A stretch of DNA of 64,000 nucleotides from Bromus sterilis. Lineage: Eukaryota; Streptophyta; Magnoliopsida; Poales; Poaceae. The DNA lies in assembly GCA_950022295.1 (NCBI GenBank), contig OX465598.1:301270001-301334000 (forward strand). Direction: 5' to 3'. This document shows, piece after piece, positions 33,706-46,200 of the stretch. Position 1 is the first letter of the stretch; every line of letters starts with the position of its first letter. The notes below the pieces were generated by a model. It did no database searches. It saw only the letters and a program-made list of their open reading frames with translations, and was not told where the DNA came from. The position numbers and the translations under genes are program-made.

Positions 33706-34529
33706 GCATCTCAACATCATCACCTATGTTGTCAACCTTCAAAGAGAGACTATCTAACTTCTCTAATCTCTCCTCTACATTTTTTCTAAAATAAATTGAG
33801 AAGTGATAAACTCTTTAAGCATGCTCTCAAATTCAAAGGTATAACTTTTGGTATTAGGATAAACATTGTCATAGGAATTCCCAAGCTTGAGCAACATGTT
33901 CATTATAAAGTTATCTAAAGTTCATAATGGTACTCTTTAATTGAATAATTTTAGCATGAGGATAATACTTCCCAATAAAAGCATCCTTACATTAATCCCA
34001 AGAATCTATGCTATTCCTAGGTAAGGCCTGAAGCCACCATTTAGCTCTTCCTCTCAATGAGAAAGGAAAAAAGCTTGAGCTTAACAATGTCACCATATAC
34101 TTCTTTATACTTTTGCATATCACATAATTCCACAAAGTTATTCAAACGCGAAGCAGCATCTTCTCCTACTCCGGAAAATTGCTCTTTCATGACAAGATTG
34201 AGCAAATCAGGTTTAATTTCATAAGAAACTACCGATGTGGCAGGTGGAGCAATAGGAATGCAAACAAAGTCGTTGTTGTTGTGACTTGTGAAGTCACAAA
34301 GCTTGGTATTCTCAGTAGAACCCACGCTAGCAGCAACAAAGCAAACGGACTAGGAAAAGATATATAAATAAAAAATTGGTCTTTTTGATAAAGGACACAC
34401 AAGTAAAAGTAGAAAACTTAAAGGTAAAATAACAAGACTAAATAGCAAAGGTAAAAGGTAGTGTGCAACTCCCCTATCGTGAGGCATGGAATCCCTGATA
34501 ACGGCGCCAGAAGTTTGCCTAATAGGTGT
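33706..34529 (-). pseudogene. TE10: gag remnant and primer-binding site
   Basis: On the minus strand a leader runs from the PBS (34509) to a gag that begins G-S-T-E-N-T-K-L-C-D at about 34325. The codon at the start position is GTG, not ATG. The first ~90 residues match the TE4 gag (11049-11543) closely. After that the frame breaks, and further gag-like sequence to 33715 has at least one internal deletion near 33875. The 3' side is cut by TE6 at 33705. On the PBS side only about 15 bp remain before the oppositely oriented LTR of TE11. Its own 5' LTR is not in the window. Non-functional. Confidence 0.65.
34492..34509 (-). other. TE10 primer-binding site (degenerate)
   Basis: The minus strand reads TGGCGCCGTTATCAGGGA, two changes from the tRNA-Asp-type site used by TE2 and TE4. 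Confidence 0.75.
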
Positions 34530-36098
34530 TGACACGTCTCAAACGTATCTATAACTTTTGCTACTTCCAAGCTTATTTTGGTGACTTTGCTATATGTTTC
34601 AATGCACTTTCATATCATTTATATCATATTTGGGACTAACTTATTAACCTAGTGCCCAGTGCCAGTTACTGTCAGTTTTTGTCCGTGCATTGCAAAAAAA
34701 GCAGAAAAAATGACGGAAAAATCCAGAAATTCTAACTTATCGGAAACTCCTGAAGCTCGAAGATGAGCCGAATGGGGGCCTCCTGGTCGGGTGGGACCAG
34801 CCCCGGTGCCCTCCTTTGGCCTATATTTACACCCCGTTCTAAAAACCCTCGAGGAGGACTTTTTTTCACCATCTACGCCATTGTTCCGCCGCCGCCGCGA
34901 TCCCGAGATCAGGATCGGCAGAAGTTCCTGTCCCATCACCCTGCCGAAGGGAGGATTGATATCCGGAGGCCCCTCCATCACCATGCTTGTCTACGGGATG
35001 CTTCATGAGTAGTCCCTCCTTGGACCATGGGTCGATGGCAGAAAGCTAGATGATGTATTCTCTTCAATCTTGTGCTTAATTGATTAGACCTTGTGAGCTT
35101 CCTATCAGGATCAAGGCATATTATTTATTCTATGTTGTTATGTTGCGTTTGCTGGGATCTGGTGGACTATGAGATTTTGTTCAGATTGTGGAAGTAATAT
35201 ATTTTTTGATCTCTTTTATATTGTGTTCTTGAGTAGTGATGCATGTTCTCCGTTGTAATTTATTGCTTTGGCAAAGTAATAGGTTGTAACTCCAAGAGGG
35301 AGCTTTATGCTAGATAATGGTTTCATGCCTCCTGATGTCTGGCTTGAGTGATGGAAACATGGGACTAGGGAATGTGTTGTTTCCACTAGGATAAAACAGC
35401 GCTGCTTATGACTGTGTGTCATAAGGATTTCTTATATTACGCATAGAGTGTTAATGCAGTTGTCTGTTGCTTTGAGTTTGTAACATTAGTTGTGGCTCGC
35501 AACTTAATACCAGCGAGATGTTATGGATAGATATCTCAAGGTGGGTGATTAGTAAGTAGATGTTGATTAATAAACGATCTGCTTGTTTTGGTGTAATGTC
35601 CATACGATTGAAACTTGCACTCTCTGTTAACATAATTAGCATTGCGGTGCGTTTATAATTCTATCAATTGCCCAACTGTAATTTGTTCATCCAAAATAAT
35701 TGTTTACCGTGTTTTGGGATAGAGACATCACTAGTGAGTGCCATGGCACCCCGGTCCATATTATCATCATAGTCTATACCGCTATTAATTTACTGCTTTA
35801 CTTTTTTAGTTGCATTATTGCTATCTCTTGCGTTTAGCCTTTGTAAACAGCAAGGCCGGAGAGATTGACAACCTCTCTGTACTCATTGGGAGCGAAATTA
35901 CTTGTGTCTTGTGTGCAGGTCTAGGTAAGCCCCAATTTTCTATCAGCTAATTTTTGACGCTATTGCCACCTACTTTTCGTCGTCGGAATCCTCCTGGATT
36001 CGATAACCTTATGCTCTCATGTGAGGGAAATTACCTCTATCTGCATCATAACCTTCCACTTGGGGTAACCAACGAGGAGATGTTATCTGCATCCATCA
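34530..36098 (+). repeat. TE11 5' LTR (1569 bp)
   Basis: It starts TGACACGTCT at 34530 (TGAC where its relatives have TGAT) and ends ATCA at 36098. A PBS follows 10 bp later. It is homologous to TE5 (same orientation) and to the TE12 LTR (inverted). Confidence 0.8.
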
Positions 36099-36108
36099 AG
36101 CTAACTTC

Positions 36109-36126
36109 TGGCGCCGTTGCTGGGGA
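36109..36126 (+). other. TE11 primer-binding site (tRNA-Asp type)
   Basis: TGGCGCCGTTGCTGGGGA, one change from the TE2 site, 10 bp after the LTR. Confidence 0.85.
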
Positions 36127-36286
36127 TCCCAAGCTTGAAGATAGGGGAGTTGCACACTAAATTTTACCTTTGCTTTTTAGTCTTGTTTGTTTACCTTTCA
36201 GTTTTTTATCTTCGCTTGTATGTCCTTATCCAAAAAAAACAAAAAATATTTACCTCGTTCCTAGTTTTGTTTCTTGTGTTGTCAGT

Positions 36287-36920
36287 ATGTCTAGTTCCTT
36301 TACCTTTGGTGCTACACCCAAGGTAGAAGTCCTCAGCTTCAAACAAAGAGGTGGGGAGAGTTTAAAAGATGCTTGGTATAGAACTAGTGATTCTCAAAGT
36401 AGAGCCACCAAGAAGCAATCCACTACTATCCTTCTTAGACATTTTTATGTTGGGATTTCTTGGAATAGATTCATTTTTTAGATACAACAATAAGTGGAAA
36501 TTTCTTGGAAGCCCCCACTTGGGAAGCTCTTAATGTTATAGAAAATTTAGTTAGAATCCCCCTATTCCTCACATAAATAATGAGATCATTCTAGCTCACA
36601 TTATGAGTAAACTTGAAAAGATAGAGAGAGATATGCCAAACATGATTAAGAGAAATGAACTAGACCGTAAGATTCAAAGGAATTTGAATAGTATTTATAG
36701 CTTCATAAATAAAGTTCACAAAAGCTTGGAGACCCTTACATCTAAGGAAGATGATCATTCTAGGATAGATAAGATTGCGGAAGTAACTGATGCTTTAGGA
36801 ACAACTTTATCCTCAATCAAAATCAAAAAGGTAGAAATCCCGGTGAAGAAGGGACTAAGTTCATTTATGTACCTAAGATCCCACAACCCAAATTTGATGC
36901 ACCTATCACCAAGGGGGTGA
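36287..36920 (+). pseudogene. TE11 gag remnant
   Basis: An ATG at 36287 opens a 64-codon frame with the gag motifs G-E-S-L-K-D-A-W-Y-R and L-L-R-H-F-Y-V-G-I-S, and it stops at 36481. Gag-like sequence then continues in another frame to about 36580. A 105-codon frame at 36603-36920 looks like the coiled-coil C-terminal part of gag. No protease, reverse transcriptase or integrase follows. Instead the sequence passes into 3' non-coding sequence with the marker GGGAGGCAACCCAA at about 37150. TE11 is therefore a gag-only, non-autonomous derivative, or one with a large old deletion. Confidence 0.65.
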
Positions 36921-37878
36921 AACTTTAAAAATCATGGAAGAAGTGCCTATTTTGAATAGTTTTTCTCCCATTGGTGTTACTACCTTTTCTTTTGTTCCTA
37001 GAAATGCTAGTACTAGGGCTTTATTTGAGAGTCCTCCTAAAAGTTCTAGTTACACTATATAAGAACTTTTTGATTATCTTGATGATGGTTCAATTGATGA
37101 AACTTGATCTAATGCTTCATGCCTAGCTAGCGTAAAAGAAATCGCTTATTGGGAGGCAACCCAAAATGTTTTTACTTTCAGTTTTAGTGTGTCTTGGTGT
37201 TTGGTACTACTGTAGCAACACCATTGTATCTTTATTTTCAAGTTTTGTGCCAAGTTTTAGCCTCTAATGATGAGGGAAGCAAAAGTTGTGACATGTCCAG
37301 AAAACAGATTTTGTTTGCTTCACTGAAAAAGCTTTAAAAATCACCAGATCATATTTTTTATCTGAATCTTTTGACACAACATGCTTTATAAAATTTTCAA
37401 AAAAAATTAGTTTTCTGATTTGAGCTACAGAAGTGCCTCCAAAAAATCAAGTTTCACATGTTGTTTGTTTTCCTAGATTTCTGCCTCGTTTTGCGTTTTT
37501 CATCTTTTGGGCAATTTTTTCATGGTTTTTCTTTGCAAGAACCTTAAACAAAGTTGGGGAAGTGTAGCTAATGTTTAAATTGAGTATTCCAATGTATTAC
37601 AACAGTACCCAAGTGAAACTTTATTATTATTGGCACTAACCGCTCTAATCAGTTTATGAGAAGTTTCGTGTGAAGAACGTTTTCAAGTGTTATGAAGGGA
37701 GATGATGAAACAAAATCCACGAGTGCCAAAATCTTAAGCTCGGGGATGCCCCTGGAACCCCCAAGAAATATCCAAGGAGACTCAAGCGTCTAAGCTTATG
37801 CCCACGTGCATCCCCTTCACCATCAACAATTATCAGTTCATCCTTCCTAGCACTATAAATTTTTTTGCTTCACATATT
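36921..37878 (+). other. TE11 3' non-coding region, truncated
   Basis: No gene is supported. It matches in reverse the TE12 internal sequence at about 42540-43249. The similarity ends at about 37878, where unrelated single-copy-looking sequence begins. Its polypurine tract and 3' LTR are missing. Confidence 0.65.
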
Positions 37879-38338
37879 AACAATAGGATGCCTAGAACAC
37901 ATCGATCCAAATAAGAAATATTAATGTGAGGATATCCAAAATTAACACCCATATTTGTGTTCCCGCATTCCGCGGACTCTTAACTATTTGGATATCAATA
38001 ACAAAGATGTGTTGCATTAATGAACCTATGATAATTAAATGTGCATTAATGGGAGAAGATATAATACGCTGCTACAATATTTAATATAGAGGGCATTGAT
38101 ACAAGAAGATTTAAAACGAGCATATTTCTATATCAAACACTTTAATTTGTATATCTTTGGTCAAGAAACATACTGCATTTCTAAACCACCATCACATCCT
38201 TTATAAATATCTGAACCCGCATACATAACTTCATCAATCCATCTCTTCCCTACGCATACATCTATATAAGTTTATCTCCACATTCGCTAGCTTTAATACA
38301 ATTCAAGACATCCAACCAACCGTATAGCAACGGAAACA
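37879..38338 (+). promoter_or_regulatory. Upstream region of the PMEI-type gene relic
   Basis: AT-rich sequence not resembling any repeat elsewhere in the window. A strong TATA box CTATATAAG lies at 38262-38270, 69 bp before the ATG. That spacing suits a plant promoter with a short 5' leader. Confidence 0.6.
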
Positions 38339-38746
38339 ATGTCGACGCCCTCTATCCTCTTCTCTTCCATCGCCATCATGCTCCTTTCCACTACCATCAC
38401 AACCGAAGCCAGTGGCTCTGGTGGTGAAAAACACAAGGTGACCAAGTTCATGATGGAAGCATGCAAAAATGCCTCAATGAAAAAACAATATTTAGAAGAT
38501 GACCCGGTCACAAGAGTTTTGTGTGTCGACACTCAAGTTGGACAACCGGAGCGCTAAGGTTAAGGATCTCCATGGCCTGGTACGTGTCTTCATCGACATA
38601 TTCAAGAGCCAAATTGTCGCTGCCAATGGCAATGTCAAACAAACGCTGCAACACTGTGCTAAGAATGACACAGTTGCAATGATTTCCCTCGGTACTTGTG
38701 TGAAGGACTACGAGCAGATGGTGAGCATCTGATGGCAAGAGAGTGT
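38339..38746 (+). pseudogene. Invertase/pectin methylesterase inhibitor (PMEI-domain) gene, broken
   Basis: This is the only host gene seen. The ATG at 38339 opens a signal-peptide-like N-terminus: a hydrophobic core at about residues 6-20, then a small-residue stretch ending near residue 25. The motif E-A-C-K-N-A-S follows (first PMEI cysteine, about residue 42). A one-base frameshift near 38500-38518 moves the rest to another frame, which holds F-C-V-S-T-L (second cysteine), then D-N-R-S-A and K-D-L-H. It ends with helical sequence and T-C-V-K-D-Y-E. A TGA at 38733-38735 stands where the family often has another cysteine. TE12 is inserted at 38747, removing the 3' end. Intact members are secreted apoplastic inhibitors of invertases or pectin methylesterases of about 170-180 residues. 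This copy cannot encode one. Confidence 0.75.
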
Positions 38747-40386
38747 TGATACTCTTCAAGCCCTCGTTGATTACCCCAAGTGCAGAGTGAGATATAGTAG
38801 AGCGGCAAGTTTTCCCTTGGCAAAGATACCAAGGTTTGTCTCCTGTAGGACTTCGAAGGATACAAGAAGGTGGTAAAGTGAACAATGGCGCCGAGGTTGC
38901 TAACCTCACCTGGACCTGCACACAGATACAAATAACTTTGCTCCCAACGAGTACAGAGGAGTTGTCAATTCCTCCGTCCTTGCCGTTTACAAAGGATCAA
39001 CGCAAGAGATAATGATAGTGGCAACTGAAAGTAAAGACTGAAAGTAAATTGAGGGTGTAAACAATGGTATGAAGATGGACCGGGGTCCCGTGATTTTCAC
39101 TAGTGATGTCTCTCTCCCAAAAGACGATAAAAGTGCTAGCGAGGTAAACAAATCACAGTTGGGCAATTGACAGGATTATGAAGGCACCGCAATGCTAACT
39201 ATCCTGCAAAGAAAGGAAGGGCTCAAAAGCAATGGGCAGTACGCCAAGGTAGGTAGACCGAAATTCATCTGCATCTACTACGAATCATCCACCTTGAGAT
39301 ATCTATCCAGAACATCTCGCTGGTATTAAGTTGCGAATCCCACCCAAAGTGTAAACTCAAAGCAACAGACCACTGCATTAAAAGAACTTTGCGTAAAGTA
39401 AACAATCCTTGCACTCGCAAGTACAAGCACCGTTGTTTTATCCCTGGTGGCAACAGCACATCCCCTAGTCTCATGTTTCTGTCACTCAAGCTAGACATCA
39501 AGGGGCTGAACCCACAATCGAGCATAACGCTCTCTCTTGGAGTTGCAAATAAAATAATTGGCCAAAGAAAATACCGCAACGGAGAACATGCAAGAATTAA
39601 CTCAAGAACAAAATATAAAAGAGAAGAACCAGATATATTACTCATCACGATCTGAACATAGTCTCATAATCCATCAGATCCCAACAAACTCAGCATAGAA
39701 ACAGCAGAAATTACATAGATGCCTCGATCATGTGAAGCAGCTCACGAGGACTCGAAAGTGGAGGCACAAAGAAGGGAGAGATAGATCACATAGCTACTGG
39801 TCACGGACCCATGGTCCAAGGGAAACTACTCACGGTACATACGGGAGGCATCCATGGCTATGGATGGTCTCCCGGAGGCGGTAGCTTCTTTCGGCAGGGT
39901 GCCGGAGCAACTTCTCGAGGCAGCCCCGATCTTGACACGGAGGCGGCGGCGGAACAGAGGCGAGATTGCGAAAGAGGAGTCCGTATTAGTGGTTTCCACC
40001 CCGAGGGGTAAATATAGGAGAAGGGGGGCGTCGAGGGGACCCACCAGGCAGCCAGGAGGCCTCCTGGCGCGGCCTAGGGTGGGGCCGCGCCAAGGACCCT
40101 CCTGGCCTCCTGGTGGTGGCCCCCCTTCGCTTCTTTGGTGTTTCCGGATGCTTCCGCGACGCTGATTTTTTATCTGATTTTCCTGGATTTTTTGGAGCAC
40201 TTTTAATGGCCGGAAAACCTGAAATACAAAAACAGCAGAAAACAGCAACTGGAAGCTGGGTGCACTGGGTTAATAGATTAGTCCAAATATGCTCAAAAGT
40301 GTATGAAAGTTCAAGCAACACATGGCAAAGTCACACAAAACATGCATGGAGCAAGCAGAAATTATAGATACGTTTGGGACGTATCA
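38747..40386 (-). repeat. TE12 3' LTR (1640 bp)
   Basis: Minus-strand LTR from TGATACGTCC at 40386 to ATCA at 38747. It aligns with TE5 and with the two TE4 LTR pieces. The left flank AGTGT (38742-38746) lies in the PMEI relic and is the expected target duplication. Confidence 0.85.
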
Positions 40387-43249
40387 ACATCGCCAAGCTT
40401 AATTCCTGCTCGTCCTCGAGTAGGTAAATGATAACAAGCATAATTTATGTGGTGACATGCCACACAACCATAAAAGGACTTCTAAGAAAAGCAATCAAAT
40501 CATGCAATTCAATTCAAGTCTTAACAAGCAAGAGTCTATATTAGCATTGACACAAGTAGCAAAAGAACAAAAGGTACAAGAGCTCTTGTTGTCCATGACT
40601 CGAATGTCTCCAAATGGTGTTTGCGTGCAAGAAAGGGATAGGGAAATACGAGAGAAAAAGTAAGGTTGTTGAGAACAACTATCTACTAAAGTTTCACACT
40701 TGGTCTCCTTTGGATTCTTATCTTGACTCGTCCCAGACCACTAGCCAGGTACAAGTCAAACTGATCCACTCCCTTTCGATATTTTGAGCACTCATGCAAT
40801 GAATGAGCATGAGCAAGAAAGTTGACACCTAAAAGGCGAAACAGAAAGAAGGTGGAGGAGGAAGACAAAAAAAAGGTGTGAAAGGCTCACATCAATGAGG
40901 ACAATCATAGGCGAGAGAAGGCCATATGATAGATATGATGTGAGGAGTAGGGATTGCCATGAAACGGATGCACATGTGAGCGAAAAGCTCTCCAAGGGAA
41001 CTAGTGGGGGTGCATCTAACTTGCTTGCTCAATAAGACCTAGAGCTCGTTTGAGGAGGATCATCATTGGAATATACAAGCCAAGTTATGCAGTGTGAAGG
41101 GTCCCCACATAGCTATATGCATGATGATGATCTCTATGGAGTACAAGAGATAGAAGATGAAGTACTAGTGTGGATCTCTTAAAAGGAATAGTAGTATGCC
41201 CCCTTCTCTCTTTTTATTTTTCTTTTCTCTTTTTCTCTTTTTTTATTTTTTTGGTGGCCTCAATGGCTCTTTCTATTTCTCTCATTTTTCCTCTTTCGGA
41301 TCTTTTGATTTTGTCCTCTTTGGGATCTTTTCCTCACTTTAGGGGCAATACTCTATATTTTACAAGAATATAGGAGATCTTTCACACTTTACAAAGGTAC
41401 TCACATAAAGAAAATTTAACTATCATGATGCAAATGTATGCCTCTACCAGGGTAGCAGGATATGCAATGATAATAGCGCGTCATGTAGCAATGATTAGGG
41501 CAAGGCCCAACTAGCATGCGGCTCATCGATCAAGCAAGTAGCATGTATGACATGAAGATCAAGTCATGAGAAGGTGGATGTTGCATGGCAATGTATCTCG
41601 GAAAGGCTATGGAAATGCCTTGTAGGTAGGTATGGCGGCTGTTTTGAGGAAAGATATAAGGAGTTTAATGATGACAGAGCGTATCATGCCAAGGGTTTGG
41701 ATGCACCGGCGAAGGTGGACGCTAAATCTCGAAGTGAGAAGAAAGCAATGCACGGCACAGAAGAGGCTAGAAAATATGAGGAGGTGGAAGTGTCAACTTT
41801 CGAATACTCACATTAGTCCAAAGAACTCATGCACTTATTATCGGTAACTCTCAATCTAATCAGGAGGTTCACAAAGAGACAGGTACCCCGAGGAGGAGTG
41901 TATGGGGGTTTGGTTATCCTTGCGCATCCTCGACTCATAGTACGTGAGTGTACTCTAATATTCGAACCCTCCAGAGGTTAGTGATCCATCTAGTAGCTAG
42001 AGTTCTCAACAGGGGATTTTTTGGTTTTCGAAAAACACACGGATTGCCCAAAATACGACATCTATCACTAATAGGCAATATCTCTTGACACCATAAGTTC
42101 AAAAATTACTCTAGTCAATACCTCAAAACTATTGCAAGTTACTACTACAAAGAGAACAGCAACTTTAACTACCTACTTTCAGTCAAGACACAGAACTCAG
42201 TGCAACAGGCAAACTCTCTAACAAGATAAAACATGCAACATATAGAAAGTTCAACCTAAGACAAAAGAAAAGCTCTAGAAAAACTAAAGCACTACGACTA
42301 AACAGAACAGCAGCTAAGAAAAGAAAAAGAACAGCTCACAGCTAAAAGAATAAGCATGAAAATCCTATGAGGAGTTCTAGTTCAAGAGGAGCGTGTATCT
42401 CTACCACACAAAATAGTAAGTAATCTGGGTTCTAACTTGTTACTACAGCAAAGAAAGAAAAACAAACCTAGAAAACTAACGAGCGAGACGCTCCAAGCAA
42501 AGCACATAACGCATGAAGTGATAAAAATATAGTGCAACGAGAGACGAACTGATAATTGTTGATGAAGAAGGGGATGCACCGGGGGCATCCCAAAGCTTAG
42601 ACGCTTGAGTCTCCTTGAATATTTATTGGGGCTGCACATGGGCATCCCCAAGCTTGAGCGTTTGACACTCCTGGATCTTCTTTCATCATCCTCCATCGCG
42701 CACTTGAAAACTCCCTTCATACATAACTCATTGTAGGCTGATTAGAGAGGTTAGTACCCTAATAAAATATTTTTTCCCTTACTGGAAATAAAGATAATAT
42801 TGAAGAGCTACTGTTTCCCAAGATTGCCAAAAAGTTTTTGCAAGCAAAAAGCAAGGTTAAGGTTTGCAAAAGTAAAGAGAGACAAAACGTGGCAGAATCT
42901 GTGAAAAACAGAACAGCAGATAAAATCGAATTTTTAGGGGTACTTCTGCAACTCAAATCAAAAAACTCAGAACATACGGAAGTTTCGTAATTGTATAGAG
43001 CACGCTATGTAAAAATTTAAGATCAAAAATATGAACTGAGATTTTTCTCTGATTTTTCTAGTCACGAGGACAGAATCTGTTTTCTAGACAGCATGTCACA
43101 ACTTTTACTTCCCTTGTCGTATGATGCTAAACTTGGCACAAATCTTGAAAAGTAAAGATACAATGATGTTTCTACAGTAGTAACAATCATCAAGACCACT
43201 AAGAACAGAACAAAAGCAAAAAGAAAAACCTAAATTCGTTGCGGGCTGC
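40387..43249 (-). mobile_element. TE12: 3' internal non-coding part
   Basis: Read on the minus strand this is the region before the 3' LTR. It ends AAGCTTGGCGATGT at 40387-40400, a degenerate polypurine tract. The far part (42540-43249) matches TE11 at about 37140-37860. No coding frame is supported in these 2.9 kb. The T-rich stretch at 41205-41340 translates to a hydrophobic peptide that is not conserved. TE13 is inserted at 43250. The rest of TE12 lies right of the window. Confidence 0.65.
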
Positions 43250-46200
43250 TGTAACACTCTCACTGTCAGTGAACAGTAATCACCATTACTGTTGATCACT
43301 ACTGTTCCAAAAAATTTCTTTGAGCAACTTGGTTCAGTTCAAATTCAATTTCCCCTTTTGATGTTGTTAAGCAATGTGAACCATGGGCCTTGATCATGAA
43401 AATTCAACACAAGTCCAATCCAATAACCAATTGCAAACAAGGCAAAGCTTGAAATGCTTTTGGAAGAATATTAAAAATAAGTGGAAATAAAACTTGGCCC
43501 AAAAATCATGAAACCACTTTTGTTAAATCACAAATATTCAGTGGACCATATCCTTATGGTTTGGGGAATTTATTAAGCTATAAAATAAATCAAACAAATA
43601 AAACAGTAGCTTAAAACCCCCATTTGGAGCATTTAATATTTATAGGATAAATCATAGGAATTTATTTGGACCTCAAACCTTTTGTGTCACTGTTATGTGA
43701 TGAAACCCTAATTTAGAAATGGGTATCATGTATTATAAAAATATAAAAGTGAATAAAATAATTACATAAAGAGATACATAAATGTAAACAAAATAAATAA
43801 ATAAAAAGTAACCTATCTACCGCCAGGGCGTAGGCCCAGCCCCCTCCTTTTTCCCCCTGGGTCGCCAGCCCAGCCCACCCCCAACCCCCCCCCCCACCTC
43901 CCCTGTTCCTCCCAGCCCCGTGGGAAACATCCAGGGCGCCACGGTGACAAGTCGTCGCCTAGTCCGGCATCCGGCGGCTGGCCGGCGGCTACAAGAGGGC
44001 CAAGCCCCCCCAGGCTGCGAAACCCTAGCCCCAAGCACGTAGAGGTCGCCCCCTTTCCACATTGCGTCGCCTTTCTCCTCCCCGTGGTCACCCAGCGCAT
44101 CCGTGGCCATCGTCGTCGGCGACGCGGCCAAAGGCCTCTCCCCGCCGGAAGAGGCTTTCCAGCAGCCGCCCCGTCCTCTGCTCCTTCTCGCCGCGCCTTC
44201 CTTTTTCACCAAGAAGCCGCACCGCCGTGAATCGAGCGCTCGACCTCGCCACAGACGCCCAACCCCCGTGCCGGAATTGGCGCGCTTTGGGCCGACTCAC
44301 GCCTCTGATCCACGCCAATGGCTCCACTGTGAGCATATGCTACCCCCCCCCCCCCCAACTCCCCGTTCTCGAGTTCGCCCGCTAGTCTCCGTCCCCCAGC
44401 GAGAGCAGCTCCCGCCGCCGCCGCGGAGCACGGCGCCGCCGTTGTGGAACCCCCTTGGCCTCCATCTTGAGCACCAGTGGGTGCGTAGCCACCCCCTCGT
44501 TCGATCCCTCTACCTCCCGTATAACTTGGTCACCGGAACAGGCCATGGTGGCCTCGCCGCCGGTGGGCGCAAGCTGTGGCTAACCCACTGACTGCGGGGT
44601 CCCACCCCCCTAACCATAGTCCCTAATTAACCCCCCCCCCAAGTTAATCAGAGAACAAATTAACCCCCCCTGTTAATTAACCAGTAGATTAAAACAATAA
44701 TAAAACTGTTTAATTAAAGGGTTAGGCTGACACCTGGAACCCACTGGCTGTTAGATTTTAATAAATAGATTTATTCACTGCTAGTGTATGACATGTGGGT
44801 CCAGGGTAATTTAAATTAATAAAAATGATTAATTAAAACTGTTAGGCTGACATGTGGGACCCCCATGTCAGTTCACCAGTCAACTGCCTGTGGATAATGT
44901 TGGATTTTTAATAATAAAAATAATTCTAAAAAATCTTTTAAATGATTTAAAACTTTGAACTTAAATATCTTTTAAACCGTAAGTCAGATTCAAAAAGTTT
45001 ATACATGAAAATTTATCAGAAAAATATAACGAATACGGATACGCAATCCGTATGTCTACCCCACCCCCCTAACACACCGATCATCGACATTCCCCCCTCC
45101 GAGCTGTCTGTCGATAATTCCCGGTGCCGGTAAAAACCTGCCGGAGGAATTTATTCCGAACACGAAAGTTGTCCGGAATGGTTCAACTAACATGGATACA
45201 CCCCCCCCCTTGTCTTTGTCGGATGTCCACGACACCTCCGGCATGATACCTTCCCCCTCCGGTCGCCCTGTCCGGTAATCACCCGGAGCCGGTAGTTCAT
45301 CCCCGGATGGATTCCCGCTCCGTGCAACGTGCATTGCACTGCGTTAGAACACCGTTAACATTTCATCTGTCATGTCATGCATATGTTTGTATATTATTGA
45401 TGTGTATTTACTGTTTCCTCCCCCCCCCCTTAATCCCCGGTAGACCCCGAGACTGCCGTTGACTACACCGCTGCTGAGTACGACTACGTCGTCGACGACC
45501 CTGCCCCTACCGTCGAGCTTCCAGGCAAGCAGAGCCATTCTCTTCCCCAGATATCGCCTACCTTTTCGTACTTTTCTTGCTCTAGGCATTACTGCTGCTG
45601 CGACGATTACAATCCTATTCAATTGCAAAGCCTGTTTTTGTCGCCCCTTTATGTACCTTTCCTTTACCCTATGCTGCCTATTATATATATTATATTCAGC
45701 AATGAGCCCTACGCATTGTTAGCTAGGATTAGATAGAGGACCGTGATCACTCAGGGGAGTGAACGTGGATACAAATATTATAACTGCACAGGTACGGTAC
45801 AATGCAGACACCGCCTCAGGCCCCCTAGCTCGGCTCTGCCGAGCCACCATCAAGTGTGAGCTATCAAGGAGTAGTCCTTGTACTCCACTCGTTGCTGACT
45901 CTGTATAATCGCTCTAGGTACTTGAGCAACGGTTGTCCTTAAAGGTAAGAAGTCGGGCGACCCAATGGTGCCTGCGAGAGGTATTGCGACGGGACGGCAG
46001 GGAGGGTACGACCAGTGTACCGGTGTGCTTGGCCCCTGATCGTTGGCCGCGAGAGTTACCAAACCACGAAAGTCGAGCTCCTCCAGGAGAACACGCGAGA
46101 CAAGGTAAGGAGTCGGTTCACCTTGTTGGTAACCGCAGAGACTTGGTGGGACGACAGGGCAGGTACCGATGTACTGGTGGTCCTGACTGCTATTGTTGTC

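Noticed and set aside
41170..41373. Hydrophobic 67-residue frame as a membrane protein
   Set aside because: It is a T-rich tract in the TE12 non-coding region, so hydrophobicity follows from base composition.
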